Below, in pieces: positions 44,171 through 53,311 of a stretch of DNA of 64,000 nucleotides (the stretch's first letter is position 1; each line of letters opens with the position of its first letter). Made by a program: the position numbers and the translations under genes. Source of the stretch: VXNE01 sp963664635 (lineage in GTDB: Bacteria; Pseudomonadota; Gammaproteobacteria; Pseudomonadales; Azotimanducaceae); contig OY761542.1 of the NCBI GenBank assembly GCA_963664635.1, positions 1,674,001 through 1,738,000 of the forward strand, read 5' to 3'. The notes beneath the pieces are model-generated. The model was not told the origin of the DNA, made no database searches, and worked only from the letters and a program-made list of their open reading frames with translations.

Positions 44171-45646
44171 GTGGCACTACCGAGTCTCGACGACTATTTC
44201 CCCGACTGGAAGGAACGCGAAGCGCTCGCGGAGGCGATGATCCCCCTCATCGGGCGGCTCTACCGCAACAACGTGGTGACGTACTGTTATGGGAAAGCAC
44301 TGAATAATCAGAGTGTTACGCAGCTCATGAAGGCGCACCGCTATGTGCGCCAGATCGCGCACAACGAGCTTTCGGAGTTCGAGAGCTACCCGATCCTCGA
44401 GGCGCTGTCGAACCTCGACCTCGGGCCTTCGCACATCGACCTCGGCAAGCTGACGGTGCGTTTCATGGAGGAGGCGCAGACCAACGGCGGCATCACGCCG
44501 CGCGCTTTCGTGGAACAGGAGTGCGCGGAAATCATCGGCCGGCACGTTCCGCCCCTCGAGCAGCCGCAGGACATCGTGCTGTACGGCTTCGGTCGGATCG
44601 GCCGCCTGCTCGCGCGGCTGCTCATCGAGAAGACGGGCGGCGGCGACCAGTTGCGCCTGCGGGCCATCGTGGTGCGCAAGGGCGCCGACAACGATCTCGA
44701 GAAGCGCGCGAGCCTGCTGCGGCGCGACTCCGTGCACGGGAGCTTTCAGGGCACGATCCGGGTCGACCAGCAGAACAGTTGCCTGATCGCGAACGGCAAC
44801 GTCATCCGCGTCATCTACTCCAACGACCCGGCTGCCGTCGACTACGAAAGCCACGGCATCTCCAACGCCATCGTGATCGACAACACCGGCGTGTGGCGGG
44901 ACGAGCCGGGCCTCGGCCAGCACCTGCGGGCCAGGGGGGTTGCCCGCGTGGTGCTGACCGCTCCCGGGAAGGGTGCGATCAAGGACATCGTCTCGGGGGT
45001 GAACTCGCACCTGATCAACCAGAACGACCGCCTGCTGGCCGCGGCGTCCTGCACCACCAACGCGATCGTGCCGGCCATGAAGGCGATGAACGACGGGTTC
45101 GGCATCGAACACGGACACATGGAGACCGTGCATGCCTACACGAACGACCAGAACCTGACCGACAATTTCCACAAGAAGAACCGGCGCGGGCGGGGCGCGC
45201 CGCTCAACATGGTCATCACGGAGACGGGGGCGTCCTCGGCGGTCGCGAAGCTGCTGCCGGAGCTCGACGGCAAGCTCACCGGGAACGCGATCCGGGTCCC
45301 GACGCCCAACGTGTCGCTGGCGATCCTGAACCTCACGCTCGAACGCGACACGACGCTGGCCGAGGTCAACGAGTACCTGCGCGACATGGCGCTGCACTCC
45401 TCGCTGCAGCGGCAGATCGAGTACACCGATTCCCCGGAGGTCGTCTCCTCCGACTTCGTCGGCCGGCGCTACGCCTGCACCATCGACGGGGGGGCCACGA
45501 TCGTCGACAAGAACCGAGTCGTCCTCTACGTCTGGTACGACAACGAGTTCGGGTACGCCTGCCAGGTCGTTCGCGTGGTGCAGAAGTGGGCCGGCATCAG
45601 CTATCCCCTCATCCCGGGAGACGTGGCCAGGACCGGCTTCGGTTGA
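44171..45646 (+). CDS. gap: Glyceraldehyde-3-phosphate dehydrogenase, long form
   Basis: The 491-residue enzyme oxidises glyceraldehyde-3-phosphate in glycolysis. A helical N-terminal extension of about 130 residues precedes the Rossmann fold (LYGFGRIGRLLARLL). The catalytic site is AAASCTTNAIVPAMK with Cys294, followed by VHAYTNDQNLTDN and WYDNEFGYACQVV. Long GAPDHs of this kind are found in several gamma- and epsilonproteobacteria and algae-associated bacteria; the extension's role is unclear. The start is GTG at 44171. Confidence 0.92.
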   Translation: MALPSLDDYFPDWKEREALAEAMIPLIGRLYRNNVVTYCYGKALNNQSVTQLMKAHRYVRQIAHNELSEFESYPILEALSNLDLGPSHIDLGKLTVRFMEEAQTNGGITPRAFVEQECAEIIGRHVPPLEQPQDIVLYGFGRIGRLLARLLIEKTGGGDQLRLRAIVVRKGADNDLEKRASLLRRDSVHGSFQGTIRVDQQNSCLIANGNVIRVIYSNDPAAVDYESHGISNAIVIDNTGVWRDEPGLGQHLRARGVARVVLTAPGKGAIKDIVSGVNSHLINQNDRLLAAASCTTNAIVPAMKAMNDGFGIEHGHMETVHAYTNDQNLTDNFHKKNRRGRGAPLNMVITETGASSAVAKLLPELDGKLTGNAIRVPTPNVSLAILNLTLERDTTLAEVNEYLRDMALHSSLQRQIEYTDSPEVVSSDFVGRRYACTIDGGATIVDKNRVVLYVWYDNEFGYACQVVRVVQKWAGISYPLIPGDVARTGFG

Positions 45647-45674
45647 CGGTGACATCCGGCGCCGCCAGGACAAC

Positions 45675-46214
45675 ATGACGACGCTCGCGACCGATCGGCT
45701 CAACCTGCGTCCGTTTGCGGCGGGGGACGCCCATGTGCTCCACGCCTTCTGGGCGATTCCGGAAGTGCGCCGCTACCTCTGGGACGACCGCATCCTGCCC
45801 ATGGATACGGTGGCGGCGATCATCGAGCGGAGCGTCGGGGACTTCGCGGAGCACGGCTGGGGGTTCTTCTCCCTGGACCTGAAGGCGACGCAGCCCGTGA
45901 TCGTGGGATTCTGCGGCTTCCGACGCTTCGAGGACGGCCGAGACATCGAGCTGCTCTATGGCATCCTCCCGGACTACTGGGGCGAGGGCCTCGTCACGGA
46001 AGCCGCCTTCGCGGTGCTGCGCCACGGCTTCGGGGAGTGCGGGATGGAGCGCGTGATCGCCGCCACCGATACCCCCAACCAGCGGGCCGTGCGGGTACTC
46101 CAGCGGCTCGGCATGTCGTTCGAGGAGCGCAAGGTGTGGCGCGGTCTGGACACGGTCTTCTACGCCATCACGGCGGCGGAGTTCGCGGAGCGTCGGGAAC
46201 TCGCGGAGCGGTGA
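45675..46214 (+). CDS. GNAT-family acetyltransferase (RimJ/RimL-like)
   Basis: The 179-residue protein starts with the typical LATDRLNLRPFAAGDAHVL and contains VGFCGFRRFEDGRDIELLYGILPDYWGEGLVTEAAFAVLRHGF and RAVRVLQRLGMSFEER, the strand-helix acetyl-CoA site and C-terminal helix. The target is not predictable. It is one base from the DUF503 gene on the same strand. Confidence 0.92.
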   Translation: MTTLATDRLNLRPFAAGDAHVLHAFWAIPEVRRYLWDDRILPMDTVAAIIERSVGDFAEHGWGFFSLDLKATQPVIVGFCGFRRFEDGRDIELLYGILPDYWGEGLVTEAAFAVLRHGFGECGMERVIAATDTPNQRAVRVLQRLGMSFEERKVWRGLDTVFYAITAAEFAERRELAER

Positions 46215-46215
46215 C

Positions 46216-46500
46216 ATGCACGTCGGCATACTCGGTCTCGACTTCCACCTCCCCGGCTGCGCTTCGCTGAAGGAGAAGCGCCGGCGGCTCAGGCGCCTGC
46301 GGGACAAGTTCGGCCGCGTGCCGAACCTGGCGATCTGCGAAAGCGGACACCAGGACGTGCATCAGCGCGCGCGCTGGTCCGTCGTGGCGGTGGCCTCGAA
46401 CGCGACGGTGGTGGAGCGCCTGCTCGGCGAAGTGGAGCAGTGGGTGGACGAGCGGCTCGACGCCGTCGTCGTCGGGGTCGAGCGGGAGGTGCTGTCGTGA
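46216..46500 (+). CDS. DUF503 family protein
   Basis: The 94-residue product matches DUF503 (YlxP-like): HVGILGLDFHLPGCASLKEKRRRLRRLRDKFGRVPNLAICESGHQDVHQRARW. Its biological role is not established. The start is one base after the GNAT stop, and its stop overlaps the next GTG (GTGA), so all three are probably one transcript. Confidence 0.9.
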   Translation: MHVGILGLDFHLPGCASLKEKRRRLRRLRDKFGRVPNLAICESGHQDVHQRARWSVVAVASNATVVERLLGEVEQWVDERLDAVVVGVEREVLS

Positions 46501-46886
46501 TCTTCCTGATCGCCGGCGCCGCCGCCATGGCCGTCCTCGCCATCTGGCTCATGCGGGCGCGGGCGAGCCGCCGCCGCTGGCTCGCCGAACTGCACCTGCC
46601 GGGCATCTGGGACCTGGAGGACGCGAGCCCGCCCGCGGTGCTCGAGTTCTCCGGCGAAGCGGAGGAGGGGCTCTATCTCTCCCGCTCCGGCACGGACGTG
46701 GAGGAGGGCGCGTGGCGCATTGCCGGGCGCAATCTCGTCCTGGTCCCGGAGGGGGACGCGCGCCCCCTCGAGTACGAACTGCGCGTCTTCGGACCCGGCT
46801 CGATCGGCATCCACGGACCGGCGCGGGAGCGGCAGGTCTACCTGCGGCGCGGGGACAACGTGGTCCCCATGCATCGACGCTCCTGA
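46497..46886 (+). CDS. Hypothetical single-pass membrane protein
   Basis: The 129-residue product has an N-terminal membrane helix (IFLIAGAAAMAVLAIWLM) and a beta-rich soluble domain rich in Glu and Gly. No family is recognised. The GTG start overlaps the DUF503 stop. It converges on putP. Confidence 0.65.
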   Translation: MIFLIAGAAAMAVLAIWLMRARASRRRWLAELHLPGIWDLEDASPPAVLEFSGEAEEGLYLSRSGTDVEEGAWRIAGRNLVLVPEGDARPLEYELRVFGPGSIGIHGPARERQVYLRRGDNVVPMHRRS

Positions 46887-46904
46887 CGGCCCGCCCGTGC
46901 CGGA

Positions 46905-48329
46905 TCAACCGGCGGCCGCGACCGACCGGTCGAAGGCGCGCTCGGCGTTCGGATCGCCCGGCTCCAGGATGCTGACCGCGACGATCGCCGCGCCGGCCGC
47001 GACAAACGCGGGCAGCAGTTCGTAGAGATCGAAGACACCGCCTTCGAGCGCGCGCCATCCCACCACGCAGCACGCTCCCGCAAGCATGCCGGCGATCAGC
47101 CCGTTCGCGGTGGTGCGCCGCCAGAACAGCGTGCACAGGAGCGCGGGTCCGAAGCTTGCCCCGAGGCCGGCCCAGGCATAGGCGACCAGACCGAGCACCT
47201 GGCTGTCCGGATCCATCGCGACGCCTCCCGCCGCGGCCGCGACCGCGACGACCGTCAGCCGGCTGGCGAGCAGGGCCTGTCGTTCGGACAACGTCCGCTT
47301 GCGGATACGCGGCAGATCGTCGACGAGCGCCGTGGCGGTGACGAGGAGCTGCGAGTCCACCGTGCTCATCACCGCGGCCAGGATCGCGGCGACGGCGACC
47401 CCGGCGACCGCGGGGTGGAGGAGCGCCTGGCAGAGCGCGATGAACACGGTCTCCGGATCTGCGAGGCCCGCTCCCGACGCGGCGAAGAAGGGGGCGCCGA
47501 GCGCGCCGACCGCGAGCGCGCCGGCGGCGGAGACCACCATCCAGCTCATGCAGATGCGGCGGGCCCGGGGTACGGCGGCGACCGACTCGATGGCCATGAA
47601 CCGGGCCAGTACGTGCGGCTGGCCGAAGTACCCGAGGCCCCATGCCGCCAGGGAGACCGCTCCGATCGGCGCCATGGCGCCGATCGCGATGTCGGCGCGC
47701 GCGGTCGGCAGCTCGGCGAACGCCAGAACGGCGACCACGGTCAGCGCGCCCATCATCAGCAGCGCCTGGAAGAAGTCGGTCCAGGACACGGCCAGGAACC
47801 CGCCGACCGCGGTGTACAGCATGATGGCGGCGACCCCGGTCCACAGCGCCGTGCCGTAGTCGAGTCCGAGCGTGCTCGAGAAGAGCTTCGCGCCCGCGAC
47901 GAATCCGGCCGCGGTGTACAGGGTGAAGAACCCGAGCACGACCAGCGTGGCGACGACGGTCAACGCGCGCCGTTCGCCGCCCATGCGGCGGGCGAAGAGC
48001 TGCGGCAGCGAACGGGCCCCGTCGAGGGCCGCGCTGGCGTGCCGGAGACGGGGCGCCACCCATTTCCAGTTGCACCAGGCGCCGGCCACGAGCCCGATGA
48101 CGATCCACGACTGTGCCAGCCCCAGCGCATAGACCGCACCGGGCAGCCCGAGCAGCAGCCAGCCGCTCATGTCCGAGGCGCCGGCGGACAGCGCGGCGAC
48201 CGGGGCCTTGAGCGACCGTCCGCCGATGGCGTAGTCGTCGAGTCCGTGCGTACGCCGTAGCGACGCATAGCCGATCGCGGCGATCACGACGAAGTAGGCG
48301 ATGAATGCGGCGGCGGTGGCCGGTGCCAT
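46905..48329 (-). CDS. putP: Sodium/proline symporter-like SSS transporter
   Basis: The 474-residue protein has about 13 hydrophobic segments and the solute:sodium symporter signatures: LKAPVAALSAGASDMSGWLLLGLPGAVYALGLAQSW, GGFLAVSWTDFFQALLM and AAILAAVMSTVDSQLLVTATAL. The pattern is closest to PutP. Substrate assignment rests on family similarity only. The start is the ATG at 48329; the DUF815 gene is divergent. Confidence 0.88.
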   Translation of the reverse strand: MAPATAAAFIAYFVVIAAIGYASLRRTHGLDDYAIGGRSLKAPVAALSAGASDMSGWLLLGLPGAVYALGLAQSWIVIGLVAGAWCNWKWVAPRLRHASAALDGARSLPQLFARRMGGERRALTVVATLVVLGFFTLYTAAGFVAGAKLFSSTLGLDYGTALWTGVAAIMLYTAVGGFLAVSWTDFFQALLMMGALTVVAVLAFAELPTARADIAIGAMAPIGAVSLAAWGLGYFGQPHVLARFMAIESVAAVPRARRICMSWMVVSAAGALAVGALGAPFFAASGAGLADPETVFIALCQALLHPAVAGVAVAAILAAVMSTVDSQLLVTATALVDDLPRIRKRTLSERQALLASRLTVVAVAAAAGGVAMDPDSQVLGLVAYAWAGLGASFGPALLCTLFWRRTTANGLIAGMLAGACCVVGWRALEGGVFDLYELLPAFVAAGAAIVAVSILEPGDPNAERAFDRSVAAAG

Positions 48330-48439
48330 CCGCGTCTCCTTCCCGGGCGGTCCCGGGCGCAGTGTATAGCGGCCGAACGGCGGGAGGCGCGGTTACAATG
48401 CCGCACTTTTCGCGCTTCCCCCGAAGTCACGCGCCAGGC

Positions 48440-49330
48440 ATGAAGGACGGATTGCAGGAACTCGTTGGCAGTGGCCTGACGCTGGTGCGGAGGGTTTCGG
48501 ACCTGTTGCCCGCAAGCGGCCGGGTCGACTGGGCCGGGACCCGCGCGGCGGCCTGGCGGCGCGACTTCGGCGGGCGTTTCGCCCCGCTTGCCCACGTCGA
48601 CGACATCACCCTCGACGACCTGCTCGGCATCGATCGCCAGAAGGAGCAGCTCGACGCCAACACCGCCCAGTTCGTGGCGGGCCATCCGGCGAACAACGCC
48701 CTCCTGTGGGGCGCCCGGGGAACCGGCAAGTCGTCGCTGATACACGCCTTGCTGAACCGGTACGCCGAACGGGGGATGCGGCTGGTGGAAGTGGACAGGC
48801 GCGCCCTGGCCGGCATCTCGGACATCGCCGCGGCCTTGCGCGAGGAACCGTACCGGTTCGTGATCGTCTGCGACGACCTGTCCTTCGAGGCGGACGACGC
48901 CTCGTTCAAGGAGTTGAAGAGCGCCCTCGAGGGCTCCGTGTTCGCGCGCAGCGAGAACGTCGTGATCTATGCCACGTCGAACCGGCGCCACCTGATTCCC
49001 GAGTACATGTCCGACAACCTGGAGGCCGGCCATCGGGGCGGCGAGATTCACGACGGCGAGTCGGTCGAGGAGAAGATCTCGCTCTCGGACCGGTTCGGCC
49101 TGTGGCTGTCCTTCTACCCGTTCCGGCAGGACGAGTACCTGGACGTGGTCCGGCACTGGCTGGGGCGGCTCGCCGAACGCCACGGGACGCAGTGCCCCTG
49201 GACGGAGGACATCCGCAAGGCGGCGCTGCAGTGGGCGCTCGCGCGGGGGGGGCGCAGCGGCCGCACGGCGCAGTACTTCGCGCGGCACTGGGTTGGGAAA
49301 ACCCTGCTCGAACGGGCGCGGACGGCATGA
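48440..49330 (+). CDS. DUF815 family AAA-like ATPase
   Basis: The 296-residue protein has Walker A GARGTGKSSLIHALL, a Walker B-like VIVCDDLSFE, and the DUF815 segments LLGIDRQKEQLDANTAQFVAG and YATSNRRHLIPEYM. The function of the family is not known. An alternative ATG at 48398 would add 14 residues. Its stop overlaps the next start (ATGA). Confidence 0.9.
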   Translation: MKDGLQELVGSGLTLVRRVSDLLPASGRVDWAGTRAAAWRRDFGGRFAPLAHVDDITLDDLLGIDRQKEQLDANTAQFVAGHPANNALLWGARGTGKSSLIHALLNRYAERGMRLVEVDRRALAGISDIAAALREEPYRFVIVCDDLSFEADDASFKELKSALEGSVFARSENVVIYATSNRRHLIPEYMSDNLEAGHRGGEIHDGESVEEKISLSDRFGLWLSFYPFRQDEYLDVVRHWLGRLAERHGTQCPWTEDIRKAALQWALARGGRSGRTAQYFARHWVGKTLLERARTA

Positions 49331-50370
49331 CCGGGGCGGTTGCGGCGGGGCCCGGAGGCCCGGTGGAACGCGTGGCCGCGGCCGCGGGCCGGGGCCGGCG
49401 CTACCGGTGCGCCGCGGGCATCCTGCGCGCCGCTGTCGTCGCCGTGGCGGGCTGTGCGGCGGCGGACGTTCTCGTGCTCGAGAACGGTGACCGGCTGACC
49501 GGCGAGTTCGTCGGCCTGGCCGGCGATCGGATCATGTTCGAGACGGCGTATGCGGGAAGCCTCGTCGTCGACCGGGAGGCGGTGGCGCACGTCGAGACCG
49601 ACGAGGCTTTCGAACTCGTGGACGAGGCCGGCGGCCGCCGGATGGCCGTGCTGACGGCGGACGAGCCCCTGGCGCCGCTGGCGGTGATCCGGCGCAACCG
49701 CCTGCGGGGCCTGTCCCTGGCGGACAGTTGGCAGACGCACGTCGACCTGTCGGCCTCCACCGCGAGCGGCAGCCGGGACGCGGAGGACTACCGGGTGCTG
49801 GCGGAGAGCATTCTGCGGCGTGGCGGGATGGAACACCAGTTGCGCGCGGACGTGCTCGGAGAGGCGGTGGACGGCGTGCGCACCGGCGACCTCCTCGACG
49901 TCGAATACGGGCTGAAGGTGTCGCTCGGGCCGGCTTGGTACGCGGCCGGCAACGCGCAGTACTACCAGGACCGCCTCAAGGGCATCGGTGAGCGGATCGC
50001 GCTGGGGGCGAGCATGGGCCGCCGCCTCCGCGACACCTCGTTCGAACGCTGGTCCGTGCAACTCGGCGTCAGCCAGATCCTGGAAGAGCGCGGCGGCGAC
50101 GGCTCCACGGGTCCCGCGGCGCGCTGGGGACTGGACTACGGCAGGTTCTTCTGGGGCAACCGGCTGGAGGTCTTCCACAACCACGGCATCCTGGTGCGGG
50201 CGGAGTCGGAACGCGGGATGAGCATCGACGCCTCGACGGGAATCCGCTATCACCTGGGCGCACGCTGGAACGCGAACGCGCGGGTCGATGTCCGGCACGA
50301 GACCGAGCCCCCGGAGGACGGCACCGGGTCGGACGTTACCTGGGCGATCGGGCTCGGGTTGCGGTTCTGA
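49327..50370 (+). CDS. DUF481 family outer-membrane-like protein
   Basis: The 347-residue protein has an N-terminal hydrophobic export segment (AAGILRAAVVAVAGCAAA), then ADVLVLENGDRLTGEFVGLAGDRIMFETAYAG, a motif common in DUF481 proteins, and a C-terminal region of alternating strands ending in an aromatic residue (WAIGLGLRF) as expected for an outer-membrane barrel. It starts four bases inside the DUF815 gene. The N-terminus before the hydrophobic segment is unusually long and Arg/Gly-rich, so the true start may be internal. Confidence 0.82.
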   Translation: MTGAVAAGPGGPVERVAAAAGRGRRYRCAAGILRAAVVAVAGCAAADVLVLENGDRLTGEFVGLAGDRIMFETAYAGSLVVDREAVAHVETDEAFELVDEAGGRRMAVLTADEPLAPLAVIRRNRLRGLSLADSWQTHVDLSASTASGSRDAEDYRVLAESILRRGGMEHQLRADVLGEAVDGVRTGDLLDVEYGLKVSLGPAWYAAGNAQYYQDRLKGIGERIALGASMGRRLRDTSFERWSVQLGVSQILEERGGDGSTGPAARWGLDYGRFFWGNRLEVFHNHGILVRAESERGMSIDASTGIRYHLGARWNANARVDVRHETEPPEDGTGSDVTWAIGLGLRF

Positions 50371-50388
50371 CGGCGGCGTCGCGGCGGG

Positions 50389-50871
50389 TCAGGCCTGCCA
50401 GGAGAGCACCTCTCCCTCCCCGGTCAGCATCGCCGTGCCCGGCATCACCCGCAGTCGCCAGGGCGTCAGGCGCAGGGCGGCGAACGCGGCGCTGTCCGGC
50501 CCGTCCCACATCGGAATGATCGCCGGGTCGTAGCCCACCGGCGCCGGCGCCGACTTGAAACGGTCCCACACCGCCGTGCGCGCGGGCAGGTCGAAGGCCC
50601 ATTCCGCGCGGCACTCGGCCACGCAGGTGTCCTGGTTCTCCGCCCAGTAGTTGCAGGAGACGTGCGGGCTCGCGTCGAGGTGCGCGCGCTTCGTCGGTGT
50701 CGGCGCGGTGGCGATCCAGCCGGTGAGGGCGCCGTCCTCCCAGTCCCAGACGGGGTGCAGGACGCGGGAGCGCGGACGGCCGCGGGCGTCGACCGTCGCG
50801 GCGGTGCACCAGACGATGCGGTGGGCCATGGCAACGAAGGCGGGGGCGATGTCGTGCAAGGGGGTGGTCAA
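50389..50871 (-). CDS. Pyridoxamine 5'-phosphate oxidase-fold protein
   Basis: The 160-residue protein has the split-barrel flavin fold: VWCTAATVDARGRPRSRVLHPVWDWE followed by GWIATAPTPTKRAHLDASPHVSCNYW. It probably binds FMN or F420; the substrate is unknown. The flavin monooxygenase remnant lies just upstream on the same strand, 15 bases away, so the two may once have formed a pair. Confidence 0.85.
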   Translation of the reverse strand: MTTPLHDIAPAFVAMAHRIVWCTAATVDARGRPRSRVLHPVWDWEDGALTGWIATAPTPTKRAHLDASPHVSCNYWAENQDTCVAECRAEWAFDLPARTAVWDRFKSAPAPVGYDPAIIPMWDGPDSAAFAALRLTPWRLRVMPGTAMLTGEGEVLSWQA

Positions 50872-50886
50872 GGGTGTTCTCCGTGT

Positions 50887-52239
50887 TCAGTGGTCGGAAT
50901 TCGATGCGAGCCCGGCGAGCCGCGCGACCCAGGCCCCGGGTTCGGCCGGGAACGCGTCGGCGCGCCACGCGACGTGCTGGTCGGTTCGGGCCAGGACGTA
51001 TGCGTGCGAATAGTGCTCGGGCGGCTCCGGCACGTCGATGGTCCGCAGCGGCATTTTGACGCGGTCGAAGGCGTGGGCGATGCGTTCCGGGACCGGCCTC
51101 CCGCCGAAGTTGAGGAGCGTGTAGTGCGGCCCCAGGGCGTCATGGACCGACTGCCCAGCGCCCGTCCAGAAGTGCGGGACCCGGCATCCCGGAACCGTAC
51201 TGGGCGTCGCGCCGCCCATGTCGTAGGAGGGCGCCCGGGCGCCATCGTAGTGAATGATCGGCGAGTCGTCGTAATAATAGCCGAAGTTCAGCCCCGCGCA
51301 GGCGAACTGCGGCCAGTTCATGTCGTAGAGCTGCTTGCCGAGCCGGTTGCGGGCGATCTCGCCGAGCCGGCTCCCGCTCTCGAGGACCTTGGGCATCCGG
51401 CGCCGCTGCGCCGTCCGCGCGTACTGCGCCGCCTTGTCCATGGCGAGGCGGCTGACCTGTTCCGTGATCGGGTGCCGCTCGCGTTCGTGGGCGTCGAGCA
51501 GGCGTTCGCCGGCCTGTCCGTTCAGGACGGCCGCCATCATCCAGGACAGGTTGGTGCAGTCGGCGATCCCGGCGTTCATGCCATAGCCCGCGAACGGGAT
51601 CCAGATATGTGCGGCATCGCCGCAGATGAAGACGTTGCCGTCCCGGAATCTCTCGGCGACCAGCCGGCGGGCGGTCCAGTCCTGGTGGTGCACCACTTCC
51701 CAGGTCAGGTCGTCGCCGGCGCCCAGGACTTCCCTGATGGACCGGTCGGGATCGACGGCGTCGGTCCGGTGGATCAGCCAGAGTTCTTCCCCGTCTATGG
51801 CGACCACGGTGCCCGACGCCCGCGGGTTCACCACCCAGCTCATCCAGGCCGGCTTCCCTGGAAACAAGTGCCTGATGGCGGGGCAGCGCACCAGCGAGGA
51901 GCGCGTTCCGCCGATGGCGTCGTCGCCCACCAGCGGGACCCCCATCTGCCTGCGGGTCGGGCTGGAACCTCCGTCGCAGCCGACGAGGTAGCGGCTCCTG
52001 ATCGACGATCTCGCGCCGGCCCTGTCCTCGCAGTGCGCCGTGACGCCGTCGCCGTGATCCTCGTAGCGCACGAACGCGGTTTCCGGCCGGAGCCTGATGC
52101 GTTCGAAGGTCCTGGCGTGGTCGTGGAGGATCGGGTTCAGGTAGAGCTGGCTGACGCGGACCACGGGCTCCGGGGTCGGCCAATCGCTGTCGAGAAACCC
52201 CGGGGCCGAACGGCCGTCCGCAGAAGGACTGGCGTACGG
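50887..52239 (-). pseudogene. 5'-truncated FAD-dependent aromatic hydroxylase-like monooxygenase
   Basis: The frame encodes the middle and end of an FAD monooxygenase: SRYLVGCDGGSSPTRRQMG (the DG motif), RLVAERFRDGNVFICGDAAHIWIPFAGYGMNAGIADCTNLSW (the GD motif) and a thioredoxin-like C-terminal domain. The N-terminal GxGxxG nucleotide-binding fold, about 90-110 residues, is missing. The open frame extends to a TGA at 52240-52242 without any ATG; GTG at 52164 is the only likely start. Without the ADP-binding loop it cannot hold FAD normally, so it is treated as a deletion remnant at an island junction. Confidence 0.75.
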
Positions 52240-52466
52240 TCACCCTGCGGCTGGTCGCCGGTTCGCGTCTTGTCGATGTCGATGTCAACTGCGCCAAGGA
52301 TTCGTTCTGGAACGGGACCTGCCGGGAGTTGATCTCCCGCGACATCGGGCGCTGGCTCTCGGACCTTGGACTCGCACCGTGGCCCAAGGGACAACCGCCG
52401 CGGTTCGACCTGTCGCCGATCAAGCCGGGCGTGTTCCGCGTGCAAACACGGGCGAACCCGGTCTAG
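52206..52466 (+). pseudogene. Orphan C-terminal gene fragment (no start codon)
   Basis: The plus frame ending at TAG 52464-52466 reads as convincing protein: KDWRTVTLRLVAGSRLVDVD, then NCAKDSFWNGTCRELISRDI and GRWLSDLGLAPWPKG. It has no ATG start in the open part. I recognise the style (small conserved hypothetical proteins with a WNGTC and PWPKG block) but no function. It overlaps the truncated end of the flavin monooxygenase, so it looks like a fragment left by a deletion. Confidence 0.5.
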
Positions 52467-52519
52467 GGTCTGCGGATCGCCAACCCGACACTGATCGGCC
52501 TGCTCTCTGACGGCTTCCC

Positions 52520-52921
52520 ATGTCAGACCACTTGATCGCGGAGGGCCACCGGGGTGCCGTTGTCCCGCGTCGCCATCGCGCTGCTTGGCGAGGCGAGGGT
52601 CTTCCGGGCAAACGATCTGGTTTTCCCGACGGCGACGGGACGCACGATGAGCGACAGCACGTTGTCCAAGCTGCTTCGGGATCTGGGTATCGCCGCGGTC
52701 TCGCACGGCTTCGTTCGACGTTCCGCGACTGGTGCGGCGAAATGACCAACGCCCCGCGCGAGGTCGCGAAGGCGGCGCTTGGCCAAAAGGTGGGCAACGT
52801 CGTCGAACAGGCGTACGCGAGGTCCGACCTGTTCGACAAGCGCCGGGCGCTCATGGAGTCCTGGTCGCGGTACGTCACGCGCGAAGCCGGCGACGTCATC
52901 CAACTGCCGACAAGAGCCTAA
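52520..52921 (+). pseudogene. P4-type tyrosine integrase remnant (C-terminal part, two frameshifts)
   Basis: Three reading-frame pieces line up as one integrase C-terminus: AEGHR, then VPLSRVAIALLGEARVF, LVFPTATGRTMSDSTLSKLLRDLGI and SHGF, then RSTFRDWCGEMTNAPREVAKAALGQKVGNVVEQAY, in which Tyr is the likely nucleophile. An extra G near 52551 and a lost C near 52708 shift the frame and then restore it. The N-terminal two thirds of the gene are absent. Confidence 0.75.
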
Positions 52922-52948
52922 AGACGAAGGCCGGCCAAGGAACCGTCC

Positions 52949-52961
52949 GGTCCCGGGGACC
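52949..52961. promoter_or_regulatory. 13-bp perfect palindrome upstream of hicBA
   Basis: GGTCCCGGGGACC lies 132 bases before hicB. A TATAGA hexamer at 52990-52995 could be a -10 element between it and the gene. HicB proteins often bind palindromes upstream of their operon, but this one is GC-rich and could be chance. Confidence 0.25.
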
Positions 52962-53092
52962 TTTCCGGTCGCGCCCCCCTCCTGCCGGATATAGACTAGC
53001 GGTTGTTGTGTCGCCTGTGCGGCTGAGTTGGCATGGGCGGGTCGCAACGAACGGCGTTGGAGGGATGCCGGCGGCGCATTCAGGAGTGAACG

Positions 53093-53311
53093 ATGTCCAA
53101 AACCGAGATCATCTTTGAAGTAACCGAGGACGAGGTGGACGGCGGGTACTCGGCGAGCGTGCTCGGATACGGCATCCATACCCAAGGGAGCTGCGTCGAG
53201 GAGGTCCGCCGCAATGTCCTTGAAGCGGTGGATTGTTACTTCGACGAAACCATGGACCGGCCGGGATTGATTCGACTGTACTTCGTGCGGGATGAGATAT
53301 TGGTGGCGTGA
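53093..53311 (+). CDS. hicB: HicB-like antitoxin
   Basis: The 72-residue protein has the HicB partial RNase H-like fold: IIFEVTEDEVDGGYSASVLGYGIHTQGSCVEEVRRNVLEAVDCYFDE. It lacks the C-terminal ribbon-helix-helix found in longer HicB proteins, so DNA binding is uncertain. CAGGAG six bases upstream of the ATG is a strong ribosome binding site. The stop overlaps the hicA GTG start. The antitoxin-first order is the reverse of the commoner hicA-hicB order. Confidence 0.85.
   Translation: MSKTEIIFEVTEDEVDGGYSASVLGYGIHTQGSCVEEVRRNVLEAVDCYFDETMDRPGLIRLYFVRDEILVA

Noticed and set aside
43867..44240. Overlapping short frames before gap
   Set aside because: Arg/Trp/Gly-rich products with no ribosome binding site or conserved feature.
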